Notes: a model not told the origin generated them from the sequence alone. A DNA stretch of 64,000 bases from Candidatus Woesearchaeota archaeon (GCA_017610005.1 JAFCCU010000010.1:1-64000), one strand, 5' to 3'; counted from the stretch's first letter, positions 29,901 through 35,691 are shown. Made by a program: numbers and translations.

Positions 29901-31676
29901 CTCTGCTATTTTTGAAAAAGCCCATGTAATTGAATCCCATATCGTGGAAAAGAATGTTTTAAACATTCCGCTATATGCTTGACTTGGAGCGAGGGGGTCA
30001 TAAGTAGTTAGAGAATGGCTGTTACTAGTTCCTTCAATAGAACTGTTAATTTTAAAATTTATTACCTTAGTTTCATTGGATAGAAAATTAAGCCAAGTGC
30101 AATTTATTGTTTTAGCATTAACAGAGCACCCTTTTGCATCATATACATTAAATTTAGTATTATCAAATTCCCAGGAATAATAAATTCTTTTTGAAATAAT
30201 ATCTGGGCCAATATTTTTTACTTTAATACTCGCTTCATATTCAGTATTATTTGTAATTGTTCTGTTAAGGGTAGCATCATATGCATATAAATCAAGAGTT
30301 GTCTCAAAGTAGGATCTAGTGGATTCAACTTTAGTAGTCTTATTGATTATTTTTGATTCTACTTTTGTTAAAAAAATTCCAGTTCCTTCATTTGCAGGGG
30401 AAGCGATTGTGTATGTTAAAACTTTGGAAATATCTCCTGTTAAATTTGTGTTGAAGATTATTGCAGAACCATTATCTTGTTCATCACTTGTGATAATCCA
30501 TCCAGTTGGATAATTTTCATATACTGTTACATTTTTTACATTTTCTTCACTGTAAAGAATAATTGTTACAGTATTTTCTTGATTTGGTAGGGTACCATTT
30601 GATTGTTCTTTGTAAACAAATATATCAGATTCTTCGATCTTAAAATACCGAGTTTCTGTTATTGAGTTATTATTGTCATGAATAAAATATTCGTAAACCC
30701 CTGGATCCAGCGACGTTAAAGAAAATATAGTATATGAGACTCCTGGCACTTTAGAAATCTCTTCATTATTTAATACAAGAATGATTTCATTAATTTGAGA
30801 GTGACTAACATTAATTATCATACTCTGACTTTTTGTTGAATAAAAATCTTCAGGAGATGTTATTTGTAATGAAGTTGTTAGAGGCTCTATTGTTATATTA
30901 ACTGCTGTTGAATTTATTGTTGTTTCATTGATCATCAGATTGATTGTTGTTATATTAGTTGTTACATTAATTATTGTTAAGTTGGTTGTTACATTTGTTA
31001 ATTGGGATGTATTAATCTTTGTTGTGTTAAGCAAACTATACACAGAAACTTCAGTGAATACACTCTCATTATTCCTAGTTGTTTTAAATGTAAAACTGCT
31101 TGTTGTGTTTGGACTGATAAGTAAAAACCATAAATTGCCAAGCTCTGGTACAGTATCCCAAGTAATTTTGTATCCCTTACTGGTATTTTCTATTGAGCGG
31201 TTTCCAACAGGACTCCAATTATATGAAAACTCCTCGATTATTGAAAGATTGGGAATAAACTCGTAATTTAGCGCGATATTGATTAATGAATTTGCAGGGA
31301 TGCTTGTACCACAACACTCTTGACAATTAAAAGAATGAGTTACCCACTTGGGAGTCTGAAGTAATAAGTCTGAAGTCTGAAGTAATGGGCCTGGAGAATT
31401 GTTGAGGGTTAGGTTTTTTGTGAAGTTTAGTGATAAATTTATTGAGATATTGTTAGTTATTGAAGTATTTTCTGGAATTGTTAAGTTCTTAATAGATAAA
31501 TTTGCAGTTAGATTTATTGAGATATTTTCGGTTATGTTAGATGTATTATTTACAAGGGTTTTATTGGATGCATTTAGGCTGTTTGTAGCCATTAGCAGAG
31601 GGGCGCCTAGGATTATTAGAACTACAAGTACTAAAAATACTTTTCTAAGTCCTACTTTTACTGTTCCTTTTCTCAG
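14952..31676 (-). CDS. giant adhesin-like secreted protein (about 5,570 residues)
   Basis: The frame from the first ATG (31592) encodes 5,546 residues without a signal peptide. Directly upstream and in frame lie 28 codons encoding a classic signal sequence (basic n-region, FLVLVVLIIL core, A at the cleavage site). They begin at a CTG (31676) and are preceded by GGGGT. I therefore take 31676 as the likely start. Approximate domains, numbered from the ATG: Asn/Thr-rich N-terminus; DUF11-like region 300-560; Thr-rich linker near 600-640; phage-tail-collar-like modules near 1155-1475; dozens of Ig-like repeats (each about 90 residues, with a YNWSVNCTD-type motif) over about 1480-2750 and 3150-4640; DUF2341 modules near 2820 and 4705, the second followed by a LamG-like segment; Fn3 and a WNLVGTP/GYWIET module at the C-terminus. 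Sequons are abundant. There is no C-terminal TM helix. Confidence 0.9.
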   Translation of the reverse strand: MRKGTVKVGLRKVFLVLVVLIILGAPLLMATNSLNASNKTLVNNTSNITENISINLTANLSIKNLTIPENTSITNNISINLSLNFTKNLTLNNSPGPLLQTSDLLLQTPKWVTHSFNCQECCGTSIPANSLINIALNYEFIPNLSIIEEFSYNWSPVGNRSIENTSKGYKITWDTVPELGNLWFLLISPNTTSSFTFKTTRNNESVFTEVSVYSLLNTTKINTSQLTNVTTNLTIINVTTNITTINLMINETTINSTAVNITIEPLTTSLQITSPEDFYSTKSQSMIINVSHSQINEIILVLNNEEISKVPGVSYTIFSLTSLDPGVYEYFIHDNNNSITETRYFKIEESDIFVYKEQSNGTLPNQENTVTIILYSEENVKNVTVYENYPTGWIITSDEQDNGSAIIFNTNLTGDISKVLTYTIASPANEGTGIFLTKVESKIINKTTKVESTRSYFETTLDLYAYDATLNRTITNNTEYEASIKVKNIGPDIISKRIYYSWEFDNTKFNVYDAKGCSVNAKTINCTWLNFLSNETKVINFKINSSIEGTSNSHSLTTYDPLAPSQAYSGMFKTFFSTIWDSITWAFSKIAEFFTMNSPTGKVVSDIPKGQGKKETTTTIEETTSSTIISSSTTTTSIQETTTTSITNFVSGGGGGRKTTTTTSIFDKASASAIIHPATVSPGENTTFNITIINPLNQKITDVKVSPNISFSNLSCMLVGQIGNNYCDLGEIKKSSYKIAPFTFDTSINSLPGIYNISSKVMYEDPNKSPVELLTDSSLTVGDTIYYSEQSHFLSVSSKVIAPTLKDPLIEILDSNGKKTDTKIKIKKDGVYVEVTSLTQISECTDCEFELTPLGKHISKIELRGVVLKNKTLSLKVDDVPTAKADVQNKKVLKSFAIDPTSLNFTNGSISSTATGSELFKCADWNFSTQTCYGDWVKLMDLIPGEEYSVVISPLDPGFAETGVASINTKKPMYHPNETAEIIIVVLDTYGHLVSGAEVDLTITDPNSQEYYFSTEITETSKGIYEVEFNSTSITGEYPLLVEAIGLNVNGSMSSSFAVAESFAFDIIRDTPVTLDPWAGIHSSSIKLVAFDYSGTFNYTEVLPENFTLGNVSGAIVTYGNTINLSWTGLTNNSIVSYTFNPPLITPELYEMGPSFVSFNSQIFEEARPWYLAVDPSDSGSLILFWDDAVTDVPNSDWECISCGSGDFYNLFPRGAESYGGTSGTKTHSHTLTYFSDSGPDSTTDYRSSGANTDFPSATHTHTSLGSQTVGPGSLMPEFRSLKIIRYKYGVPSIIPSGVIAIFNTTPTGDWAAYSDQDSKFVLGNGSIVTGGSADHTHSVDITTTGPVGTPARARSGSNAAVTMTHTHSGIGTSGTGDQAPPYVEVIFAKASSDTAIPDGTAGFIGMFNYTPPAGWTSVSGVGGDFNGNFIVGNSASYGSTGGSATHNHTALSVAVGASGTTNYLEQRSGNTGAGTGHGHTITVAFDEVSNLPPYRDVIFSYARDFSGPSIQMNYPQDNNFSLTTVNFNITPSDDTGIANCTIILNGTVNKTSTVITNNEANIITENIGEGHWLWTVNCTDTLGYESTNGTEWDLTVDLTGPTVTQTPLNPDGGITNNPDVVFYFNASDWSDIDECTLYFSSIPINTSYSISKTETNNFTQLDLGDGPYYWEVKCTDQLGNEGASGERTYTVDSTKPKVALLEPINNAYYNSSTLIFFNYTPKDDYLDACWLEGNFSSAWGLNDTENSPDNLLVNIFGPKTIAEGSYVWNVDCNDTAGNVGHNNTNFTLTIDLTDPQVNFAANNPVNNYNTSSPNIILNFSHTESYPDTLIGYFSGSPYTRSYAGSWTNISISGIEDGAHSYYAWINDSSSRVAQTTSRTVTIDTAGPDINLTDSEDNTWTNIAATDFNFTANDGLLPITSCELILNGTVNETKAFSDKPITSYLNTTLTEGLWNWSVNCTDLVGNENTSNYWLIKVDLTNPAITDEQVNETSHGINDKICLEVNASDLFSGVRNVTVTVDWPDSGPVNESLSNDSGICGNSGGEIYAIILTLSESGDYNWTKTYANDTASNLRIHTPISEIIWTAISTNTLNATITNPLVNFEINESEYNYEFDSNCTLNCTEGTCTSAISRVQYRGVGDWTDITPDSSLFTTTVYNISCGDLAGPSEYCKTNFSVASTESTGGDTYEFRCIGASITTSNAYSDEVNITVNNHPDANIYYPAVAEWLKGTITLNGSTSTDDQGFSIYAFYLDDNSDFTTASEICNSSSDTCGFNTISQGECAEEDSTCYIKLVVKDNDGLKNSTFIQIGIDNTAPSLSITSPNNSTNISTTTYDVNASSSDSGSGMDTVKFQYKNHTQNTWTDICTDTDSGYGCAWDLSSLDNIKFYELRVVANDTIGNNVTKINKNFTLDFTSPALVLDSPANNDYVNENFTLSYNVSDNLVGVKNCTIYFGLQANQTNSTISEVSTNYFYFYNVSEDDYLWYVSCIDYFGNSNTTGMRTVRVENSGPSTLIDLPVPSANISASTFVVNASATDLGAGVDNVEFYYKENEFDSWHLLCSNSTQPYSCTWNTGAMGEGNDYQIQARANDTLNNFGAYDTHSNITIDRTPPELSLNLPANDTQDVDGDVSFVFTVADSLLSIYNCSLYLNGSLNKTNSNIGSTDEINATLGNGIWEWYVTCRDNAYNPNQSEIRTLLVAPDTDVPKLYIEGPDHDSTDTDGDLAFYFNVTDDLSGITNCTLIINGSLEYTKSPITESASQYFQVNDLAEGNWYWNITCTDDSTGFNSNTSDTRNFTVYLATDVFVNVLLNQLNYERGEIARITTNTTDELNNALDSTVYIDIIDTNTTLPWWETSWKKRMAIFLNDSGARTNVISFVNISGLAGNIQSCANEIRIISNSTNVNSNEALEVISGDDSNWCEVKFISNISSSAVNQNDYYAYYNNTGATNPDENVTDPINQLDYTSGTSVNKWAYEKTGESSNPPASGPTISGEAGFGSYTEIANSDSSWYPTLCGIRYQYATHNFKFEISSERANFNNFTILWTGYGNQAGSNLYIYNHSGAGSWLLVGTHATLGSDNTITGTYYKLNDFLDGSNYLYFVATAQRIHPSQQGYLYSNYANLIIEYDYTYVAGAKGEQNWIYRDSGSTGVDGELLSTWSTGIPLGWYSAASLASKDGYNNGTGSQNFEIIADTTVPKIFLNSPDTDSYSNTGTFIFNYTPEDNGHNWSNCSLFVNDAINWTNTSIYDNTSNTFSISSAGEGEYNWYVNCTDYWLNENKSEARTFTVDKTGPTVTPNSPVNSYNSSVQLVSLNFSVTDGYSNNLICNLTVNSQLNVSGITIANNTWKNITVSFPEGESHWNVTCKDNATNTNTGETRSVIIDLADPEVYLEAPSDITVTNNQTVTFSYNVTDSAPTKCELFTNATGAFTENQSMGAVNHSSNSFPQVTFESGSYKWNIYCNDTSFRNAGAESNYTFIIDSINPQIINASATTKNNSFLSQTWVFVNVTITETYESNVTFYLYDDGYSLVKNITYNPGNYSYNFTGLVSGSYYFNTTTRDQASNSNTTKLWKVTLDTAEPEVTLESPETNSWVNYTSLVFNFSATDDYLENCSFYNNLTGPFKKNGSITGVISGVTNSFTTTFSDGEWHWNVLCNDSARNVGEGVVNYTINIDTVEPQIDFASNNPVDNFNTSNNYITLNFSHTELNPKTISLTYTGSQVNKSYFDAWTNFSLTNLNDGTFSYYTWLNDSGRNTNITSTQTFTIDTTPPNISLNLPADDTWTNVANNNFTFSADDETLIVNSCSLIINGSINDTKTYTDWFNVTLTSSTYNWSVNCTDLVGNVNSSVDRIRKVDLTLPSIGSEEINDTKVNITQYICLNATVDDTYSGVEKVWALVTLPNSLTENVTLAGDTITECDASDSDNVYSVEYRISQVGIYNWTKTYANDTAGNVNSNEVTLWWNSTSIGTVTVNMTLPSEDLLINESETSKNFTYSQTCVAICDDKPQNCSNVTLYAKYDYGGLSSINTSSTYLQNYNDSYFCGNLTAGGASCSHTFTITSTTDSGDNKFEVWCEADSTDVGSYTSTERINLSINDHPNASFYYPTDSDWLHGNEWLNASSTTDDLGFGTYAFFLDNASTFVSSTELCNASSDECSFDSTSQGECEDESTDCYLKLIAVDIESLKNDTYIQIGIDNLQPRITLATPTDNDWSNSALVQFNFTPTDVNLNACKLYHNATGTFNENKTINPATSDQLNNISQSFDDGSYNWNIWCNDSETNSGFNETNRTIFIDTTYPEINFTFGTEENDTYINKDWIFLNVSVTEINEANITFYLYDNNSILLNETTKYDGSRTINFSMDKSKDRYYINTTIVDYAGNTNSTKTLFVKLDHIAPVATLHRPTNGSNVNGDYLVNATVTDVGLGIDTVYFAYRENATETWQLICTDTTHPYNCTWATTPLTEGNNYQVRAYGEDEAGNIGEEDVHINISIDHTAPEVNIESPEDNHRDLDGNMIFYYNVSDPISPITNCSILLNGTINDTTQSPNESITINFTLPSVGNGTWNWSIKCYNPQGLVNQTSGRNLSVFPDQDSPWIEYVLPDPYYVFTTTNLAFKYIVHDSLSEIKNCSLYINNTINKTQEFPTKDITQTFNVYNVADGNYSWKVECYDNSSEYNNYNITIQRNFSVYETTALNDQMVLNTLAPERGENLTVIINISDDLGQDIDAQVNISIINNSASIPWWNPYYQYRQALSVTNSWRDINANYTINFTIDTDALVSGGKALSNGNDFRVAYFNNVTNKWVELDRLVANFNTASTLVTIKTPNVLNDSIADVNYWIYYGYDSASAAPENESKVYLWYDDFSTNTLSNYNETKAFSDPDEDDSALSYNAGSDWVDYVATAGEGKSLRINDTVIQDLVIEADMYIDDWVSPLGTMELAGKMTGDTFYYFKYSTNILDSELYRVNGGSATSLNTSAKDSTKDVWHTLRLEIFDEAGQTNLRAYANTNLIMVANDTSPITGTGGFGFGGWQFMGSWDNLKVFGYTEGISVSELGTEETQLNWTTGQTGLDGGIIFTLSTWNLSVGNYTMISLVKNENYYNGYNVTEFDVTLDVTAPWINLTAPGNETWDNENVTLFFVPYDNSQHIKNCSLFIDGNFNQTKGSVTYKQTNNFSVTKWQGGKYNWSVNCSDYYNNSNMSKSFEINIDTSGPSINLITPANNYNTTNTSLNFTFIPTDNSGGNITCNVTINGAITEDNITVLHGNTGDSLGTSLTGGYNYWNITCEDRSGNVNTSITQNLTVIVVPETFMALIDSTGEKVMLNWSEVEGATNYSIFITEDYSNGFSETANATTTFLNWTDPTSENKSARYYKVNAARGDANVTTEITVGKMERYLHDGWNLVGTPLNLTHKTLGAFATSPNPFKIYQNQNIFLTIYRYAAFSDVYQKVDYDENGWTQATGSEDFTEATVDYGYWIETNETGVLMFVGEVITNNYTISLDDEWNVVDWGSIQEATLPAGSDPPSYPVNVSPKDAITQIYVYKNDSFELTNHFSEWGWYPAGNTVELTSLEPTYGYYMGLSEGATWNVDANK
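31352..31388. repeat. short heptamer repeat insert in the giant gene
   Basis: Five units (GTCTGAA, GTAATAA types) lie within the N-terminal coding region and are read on the coding strand as LLQTSDLLLQTP. Confidence 0.75.
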
Positions 31677-31692
31677 TTTACTACCCCGTAAA

Positions 31693-34185
31693 CTATCTTT
31701 TGTAATCCACTATGTTAACGTAATGGTAATACCAGTGCGTTAGGTAGTTTGTTAACTTTGATTCTTTGCCAGTTAACTTCAACTTTAACATCAATGGTTG
31801 GAGCTTCCCCAACATTTCTGTTAGCTCCACATACTTCTTCTCTTCTAGTAACCCTTGCGCCTTTGCAATTGTTCTAAAGAGCGTTAACTTTGAATGTAAT
31901 TCTTTTATTCCTGATTTTTGGTGAGTAGTTAATTCACCTATTTCAGTATGCATAAGTTCTCTTAAGTACACGTACAACTGTTTTGAAGCTGAGTAATTTA
32001 GGCTGTCAATTAAGGAGTGTCCTTTTTTTAGAAGCTTAGTAAACTCTGGCTTGTGCATTCCCCCCAGGGAAAAATCAGTTCTAATTAAATTTGTACTTTT
32101 TGCAAAAACATAATAGTAAAGTAATAAGGACACAATTACTAATGATAAAAGTGAAAGCACAACTTCATGGATTGCAAATTTTTCATTTATTTCATTTGTA
32201 ACAAGGCCTGTTGCTGGAGATTCAGGAGTTTCTTTTGGAATATTTGGTATGATAAAACTAATTAAATAGTCAAGAGCTTCTAGATCAAATTCATTTTGAA
32301 CATAATATGATAGTTCATAAGGTGTTGAACCAAGTGATGCAATCTCCCAGCTGATTATTGGATCTTCTTTTAGTACTTCATAATCTAAATTTTGAATTTT
32401 TAATTGACTTGTACTTTCTGCAATCTCTTTTGGGATTGATTCAATTAATTTTACATCTTCAAGTGAATTTGTTCCTATGTAAGAAATTGTTTTCTCAACT
32501 TTTGCAATTTCTTTTTTTGAATTATCAAGCATAGTTAATCTAAATATTTCAACAGAGAATTCAACTTCAATCAGTTCATTAATTTTTGAGATTTCATCAT
32601 TAAATTTGGTAGGATCATCTAATTGTACAAATTCAAGGAGGATACTTGAAAAGTCATCTTTTGTTTGAGTTTTTGTTGTTGCCCCTTCAAAACTAATTGT
32701 AGATGCAACAGTTGATTTGACCTCTGCTTCAAACATTGCAATTTCTTCAATTAATGAATCAACTGCACTTTCTGGTTGGTCATATGACTCGAGTATCTTT
32801 GCCTTAAAACCCTCCAATTCTTTTAATTTTAAATCAAGAATGCCAATTAGATTAAAATCTTCAACAATTGTTTTGGTTTTTAATTCAGTAATACTTGCAA
32901 GATTAGTTTTTGCATTCTCTAAATCTAATACTAAGGATTCAATTAATTTACCTGTTAAATTTAATTTTGTTATAACTTTTGGATTTACTTTTTGTACTTC
33001 TTCTGCTTCTAGTCCTGTTGTAATTTTGAATAACTGTGAAAATGGGCCCTCATTTCCTGCTAAATCTATTGCAGTTATCCTGTAATAATAAGTTACTCCT
33101 GATTCTACTGTGTTATCTTTGTAATCTTGATTGGTTGTATCTACAAGTAAGTCTAAATGATTGATTCTATCATCATTTGCCCTATGGACATTGTAATAAT
33201 CAACTTCTTCACCGTCATAATACCATTCAAGCATTACCCCTCCATTTTTCTCAATTCCTTGCAAGGTTTCTGGGGCTGGAGGCTCTTGTGAATCTACTAC
33301 AAACATAAGTCCTTCTGTAATCTCAATTGGTTCATTGTCATAACTTGCAGAGAATGTTGCAACCTTATCATTTACCCGAGAATCAATTATTACATAACCA
33401 TGCCACACTTTTCCATTTCCAGTTAAAGCAACAGTATGTTTAGTTTCATCTTCATATTGGTAATAAAGTGTTGGAGCATCATCTAGCCTTCTTGATAGTT
33501 TAAATTCAAGAGGCTTTCTGCCTTTTGGGAGAAAATAATGGTCTTCATCATCTGTATTTGTCTCAATATCAACAACTCCTTCTATTGGCCCCCTTACTGT
33601 GAAATCAAGCACTTCATGATCAATATTTCCTGCAAGATCCTTACATCTAATATTGTAACTGTAATCATCATCTTTAAGATCAACTAGATAATACCAATAA
33701 TAATCTGGATTACTGTAAAGAAGTTTACTCATATCTTCAAATTCATCATTATCCTGGTCAAGCCTGCATTCAGAGGTTTCTGAAACACTTATTGTGACAT
33801 TGATATCTTCAGTACTTATAGTTGAACTATCTAAAGGATATTCAAATGCTATTTGAGGACTAACATCATCAAAAGTAAATTCCCTTGTTTCAGAGGTTTT
33901 GTTAAATGAGCATTTAATAAACCATGAGTGAACGCCCCGAACCACAGAGGAACTTAGGTTATACTGGCTGTTCCCAACGATATCATTAATTGTGTCTGTA
34001 ATTGAATCATTAATGTACAATGAGCAGTTAGTTGCATTTGCATTGGTTGTGAAGGAAAAGACAGGGTTTGTATTAAGGATTTGTCCATCAACTGGGTTAT
34101 TAAGAATTATTAAATTACTTGTTGCTAGACTGAATGTTAGAAGCATAAAAATCATAAATACTCCCAGGACAAAATGTTTATTCAT
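31693..34185 (-). CDS. Ig/Fn3 extracellular protein with TM helix and cytoplasmic helical domain
   Basis: The 830-residue protein has a signal sequence, Ig-like domains in the first 200 residues (NCSLYINDS and ECRLDQDNDEFED), an Fn3 domain near 310-390 ending DLAGNEGPF, and a long helical stretch. A beta domain containing IESIPKEIAE follows, then a TM helix at about 660-685 and about 145 residues of helical cytoplasmic tail. The IPK segment and the TM-plus-helical tail match the protein at 53873 in order and sequence flavour, so the two are probably paralogues. Its ATG overlaps the RHH gene's stop, and its end is 16 nt from the giant protein's proposed start. A membrane receptor or anchor for the giant protein is inferred. 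Confidence 0.85.
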   Translation of the reverse strand: MNKHFVLGVFMIFMLLTFSLATSNLIILNNPVDGQILNTNPVFSFTTNANATNCSLYINDSITDTINDIVGNSQYNLSSSVVRGVHSWFIKCSFNKTSETREFTFDDVSPQIAFEYPLDSSTISTEDINVTISVSETSECRLDQDNDEFEDMSKLLYSNPDYYWYYLVDLKDDDYSYNIRCKDLAGNIDHEVLDFTVRGPIEGVVDIETNTDDEDHYFLPKGRKPLEFKLSRRLDDAPTLYYQYEDETKHTVALTGNGKVWHGYVIIDSRVNDKVATFSASYDNEPIEITEGLMFVVDSQEPPAPETLQGIEKNGGVMLEWYYDGEEVDYYNVHRANDDRINHLDLLVDTTNQDYKDNTVESGVTYYYRITAIDLAGNEGPFSQLFKITTGLEAEEVQKVNPKVITKLNLTGKLIESLVLDLENAKTNLASITELKTKTIVEDFNLIGILDLKLKELEGFKAKILESYDQPESAVDSLIEEIAMFEAEVKSTVASTISFEGATTKTQTKDDFSSILLEFVQLDDPTKFNDEISKINELIEVEFSVEIFRLTMLDNSKKEIAKVEKTISYIGTNSLEDVKLIESIPKEIAESTSQLKIQNLDYEVLKEDPIISWEIASLGSTPYELSYYVQNEFDLEALDYLISFIIPNIPKETPESPATGLVTNEINEKFAIHEVVLSLLSLVIVSLLLYYYVFAKSTNLIRTDFSLGGMHKPEFTKLLKKGHSLIDSLNYSASKQLYVYLRELMHTEIGELTTHQKSGIKELHSKLTLFRTIAKAQGLLEEKKYVELTEMLGKLQPLMLKLKLTGKESKLTNYLTHWYYHYVNIVDYKR

Positions 34186-34343
34186 TTGCCCCCCCTTAAT
34201 TTATCTAGAAGTTTTCTATCTTTTTCTACAGCGTCGTCAATTGCTTCAACTAAAAATTGCTGCATTGTGATATTTTTGAGAACAGCGATAACCTTGGAGC
34301 TAGCGTGTAGCTCCTCAGAAAGTTCGATGTTAACTCTTTTCAT
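34182..34343 (-). CDS. ribbon-helix-helix regulator heading the giant-protein operon
   Basis: This 53-residue frame starts at the ATG complementary to 34341-34343. It encodes KRVNIELSEELHASSK, then a helix-turn-helix segment and a Lys/Asp-rich C-terminus, the pattern of CopG/ParD/MetJ-type ribbon-helix-helix proteins. The stop overlaps the next start by 4 nt (ATGA). GAGGG lies 10-15 nt before the ATG. A 9-bp tandem array upstream of its TATA box is a natural operator, so autoregulation of the whole surface operon is the likely role. Confidence 0.8.
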   Translation of the reverse strand: MKRVNIELSEELHASSKVIAVLKNITMQQFLVEAIDDAVEKDRKLLDKLRGGK

Positions 34344-34395
34344 TTGATCTGCCCTCTATTAGCTCGTATCACTTTTATCAAAAAAGTAAGTTACC

Positions 34396-34407
34396 TTATT
34401 TATATAG
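34396..34407 (-). promoter_or_regulatory. TATA box of the RHH/giant-protein operon
   Basis: On the minus strand TATATAAATAAG is about 55-65 bp before the RHH start, predicting a leader of about 30 nt. Confidence 0.6.
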
Positions 34408-34420
34408 TTTTCTGTTTTTT

Positions 34421-34483
34421 ATCATACTTATTATAAGAATGATACTTATGATAAACATCATAAACATCATAAAGGTCATAAGC
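34421..34483. promoter_or_regulatory. seven-unit 9-bp tandem operator array
   Basis: Seven contiguous 9-mers read ATCATACTT, ATTATAAGA, ATGATACTT, ATGATAAAC, ATCATAAAC, ATCATAAAG and GTCATAAGC. They start 14 bp upstream of the TATA box. The first 23 bp are also a near-perfect palindrome. Phased short repeats next to an RHH gene are typical of RHH operator sites. The rest of the 34344-34691 interval holds only the two divergent promoters. Confidence 0.7.
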
Positions 34484-34626
34484 TTTGTCCACTAAAATAT
34501 ATTTATTAGGTAAATTAATCTTAATTTGTGTTTTGTTTATTTAAGTAATTAATTAAATACTGAAGATAGTTTATTACTATACTATTAGTTTATAATTTCA
34601 TTTCCCTCTCGGAAGCACGAAAAAGT

Positions 34627-34634
34627 TTATAAAC
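34627..34634 (+). promoter_or_regulatory. TATA box for the TRAM/thpR operon
   Basis: TTTATAAA is about 60 bp before the ATG at 34692. A leader of about 35 nt ends with an AGGTG ribosome site 10 nt before the ATG. Confidence 0.6.
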
Positions 34635-34691
34635 GACTAAAATTAAATGAATTTTATCCACATTTTAGTGGAGTTAAAGGTGTAACAAGAT

Positions 34692-35045
34692 ATGAGTGGA
34701 AGTTTTAATGACCAAGGTGCTCCTGTCCGAGAAGGAGATATCATCCAAGTGACTATAGATGGTGTCGGTGAAAAGGGCGATGGTATTGCTAGAGTTTCTG
34801 GTTTTGTTGTTTTTGTTCCTAAAACAAAAGCTGGCCAGAAAGTAAAAGTTAAGATGGTTAAGGTGCTTTCTAAGGTAGGTTTTGCTGAAGTAGTTTCAAA
34901 TGAGACTAAAACAACTGTAGAACCAAAACCAAAAGTTAAAGAAATGCCAAAACCAGAAGAACTGTTACCAGATCCAGAACCCAGTCCTGAAGATTCAGAT
35001 AATTTCGGAGAAGAGCCAGAAGATAAAGAAGAAGAATATATGTAA
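34692..35045 (+). CDS. TRAM-domain RNA-binding protein with acidic tail
   Basis: The 117-residue protein has a TRAM domain at about residues 12-66 (GDIIQVTIDGVGEKGDGIARV, then GFVVFVPKTKAGQKVKVK). This is the small beta-barrel RNA-binding fold common as stand-alone proteins in archaea, where such proteins act as RNA chaperones. The C-terminal 45 residues are Pro/Glu/Asp-rich and probably disordered. AGGTG upstream supports the ATG. It precedes thpR by 20 nt, probably in one operon. Confidence 0.93.
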   Translation: MSGSFNDQGAPVREGDIIQVTIDGVGEKGDGIARVSGFVVFVPKTKAGQKVKVKMVKVLSKVGFAEVVSNETKTTVEPKPKVKEMPKPEELLPDPEPSPEDSDNFGEEPEDKEEEYM

Positions 35046-35065
35046 CGTCGTTAAGGGCATTAGAT

Positions 35066-35590
35066 ATGAGACTATTTGTAGCTGTTTCTCTACCAGAAGA
35101 AGTTATTAATGAGAGTTTAAGAATTATAGAAACTCTTAAACAAGAGGATTTGTATGCAAATTGGGTTCCTAAAGAGAATTTGCATATTACATTATTGTAC
35201 TTGGGAGAGATTGCTGATGAAGAATTACCTTTAATAAAAAAAGCACTAGAGCAGGTTAAGCTGATTCCATTTTCTGCAAATTTAACAAAAGCAGGAGTTT
35301 TTTCTCCGGATTTTATAAGGGTTATTTGGCTGGGGACACAGGCACGAGAATTTGTTACATTACATGTGAGGGTTTGTGAAGCTTTAAAAAGAAATTACAA
35401 AAAGGATTTTGTACCCCATATTACACTTGCAAGAGCAAAGGCAGTACGTGATAAAAGGGCATTTATGCAGAAGTTGAGTATGCTTAAAATTAAACCTTTG
35501 AAATTTAATGTTGATTCTTTTGTGCTGATGAATTCTAATTTAACACCTGACGGACCGGTTTATGAAGAGGTTTTAATGTTTAGGGTGTAA
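35066..35590 (+). CDS. thpR: RNA 2',3'-cyclic phosphodiesterase ThpR (LigT family)
   Basis: The 174-residue protein has the two HxTx motifs of the 2H phosphoesterase superfamily, HITL at 40-43 and at 118-121, and the usual LigT/ThpR length. It opens RNA 2',3'-cyclic phosphates and may act in tRNA or RNA end processing. The stop codon lies inside a heptamer array (35584 onward), which may have replaced the native 3' end, although MFRV is a plausible ending. Confidence 0.93.
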   Translation: MRLFVAVSLPEEVINESLRIIETLKQEDLYANWVPKENLHITLLYLGEIADEELPLIKKALEQVKLIPFSANLTKAGVFSPDFIRVIWLGTQAREFVTLHVRVCEALKRNYKKDFVPHITLARAKAVRDKRAFMQKLSMLKIKPLKFNVDSFVLMNSNLTPDGPVYEEVLMFRV

Positions 35591-35645
35591 GGTTTAAGGT
35601 GTAGTATTTTTCATGTTAGACTTTAAACTTCATACTTTAAACTTT
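35584..35645. repeat. composite heptamer element, second copy
   Basis: Units GGTGTAA, GGTTTAA and GGTGTAG (35584-35604) are followed by a core AGTATTTTTCA and then ACTTTAA/ACTTCAT units (about 35618-35645). This is the same order as at 37167-37241 and, inverted, at 5254-5490. Confidence 0.7.
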
Positions 35646-35659
35646 TAAGTACCAAAACC

Positions 35660-35671
35660 TATTTAAATAGC
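35660..35671 (+). promoter_or_regulatory. TATA box of rps2
   Basis: TATTTAAATAGC is about 25 bp upstream of a predicted transcription start near 35692, leaving a leader of about 93 nt before the S2 start codon. Confidence 0.6.
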
Positions 35672-35691
35672 TTAAATTTCTTAAAGGTATT

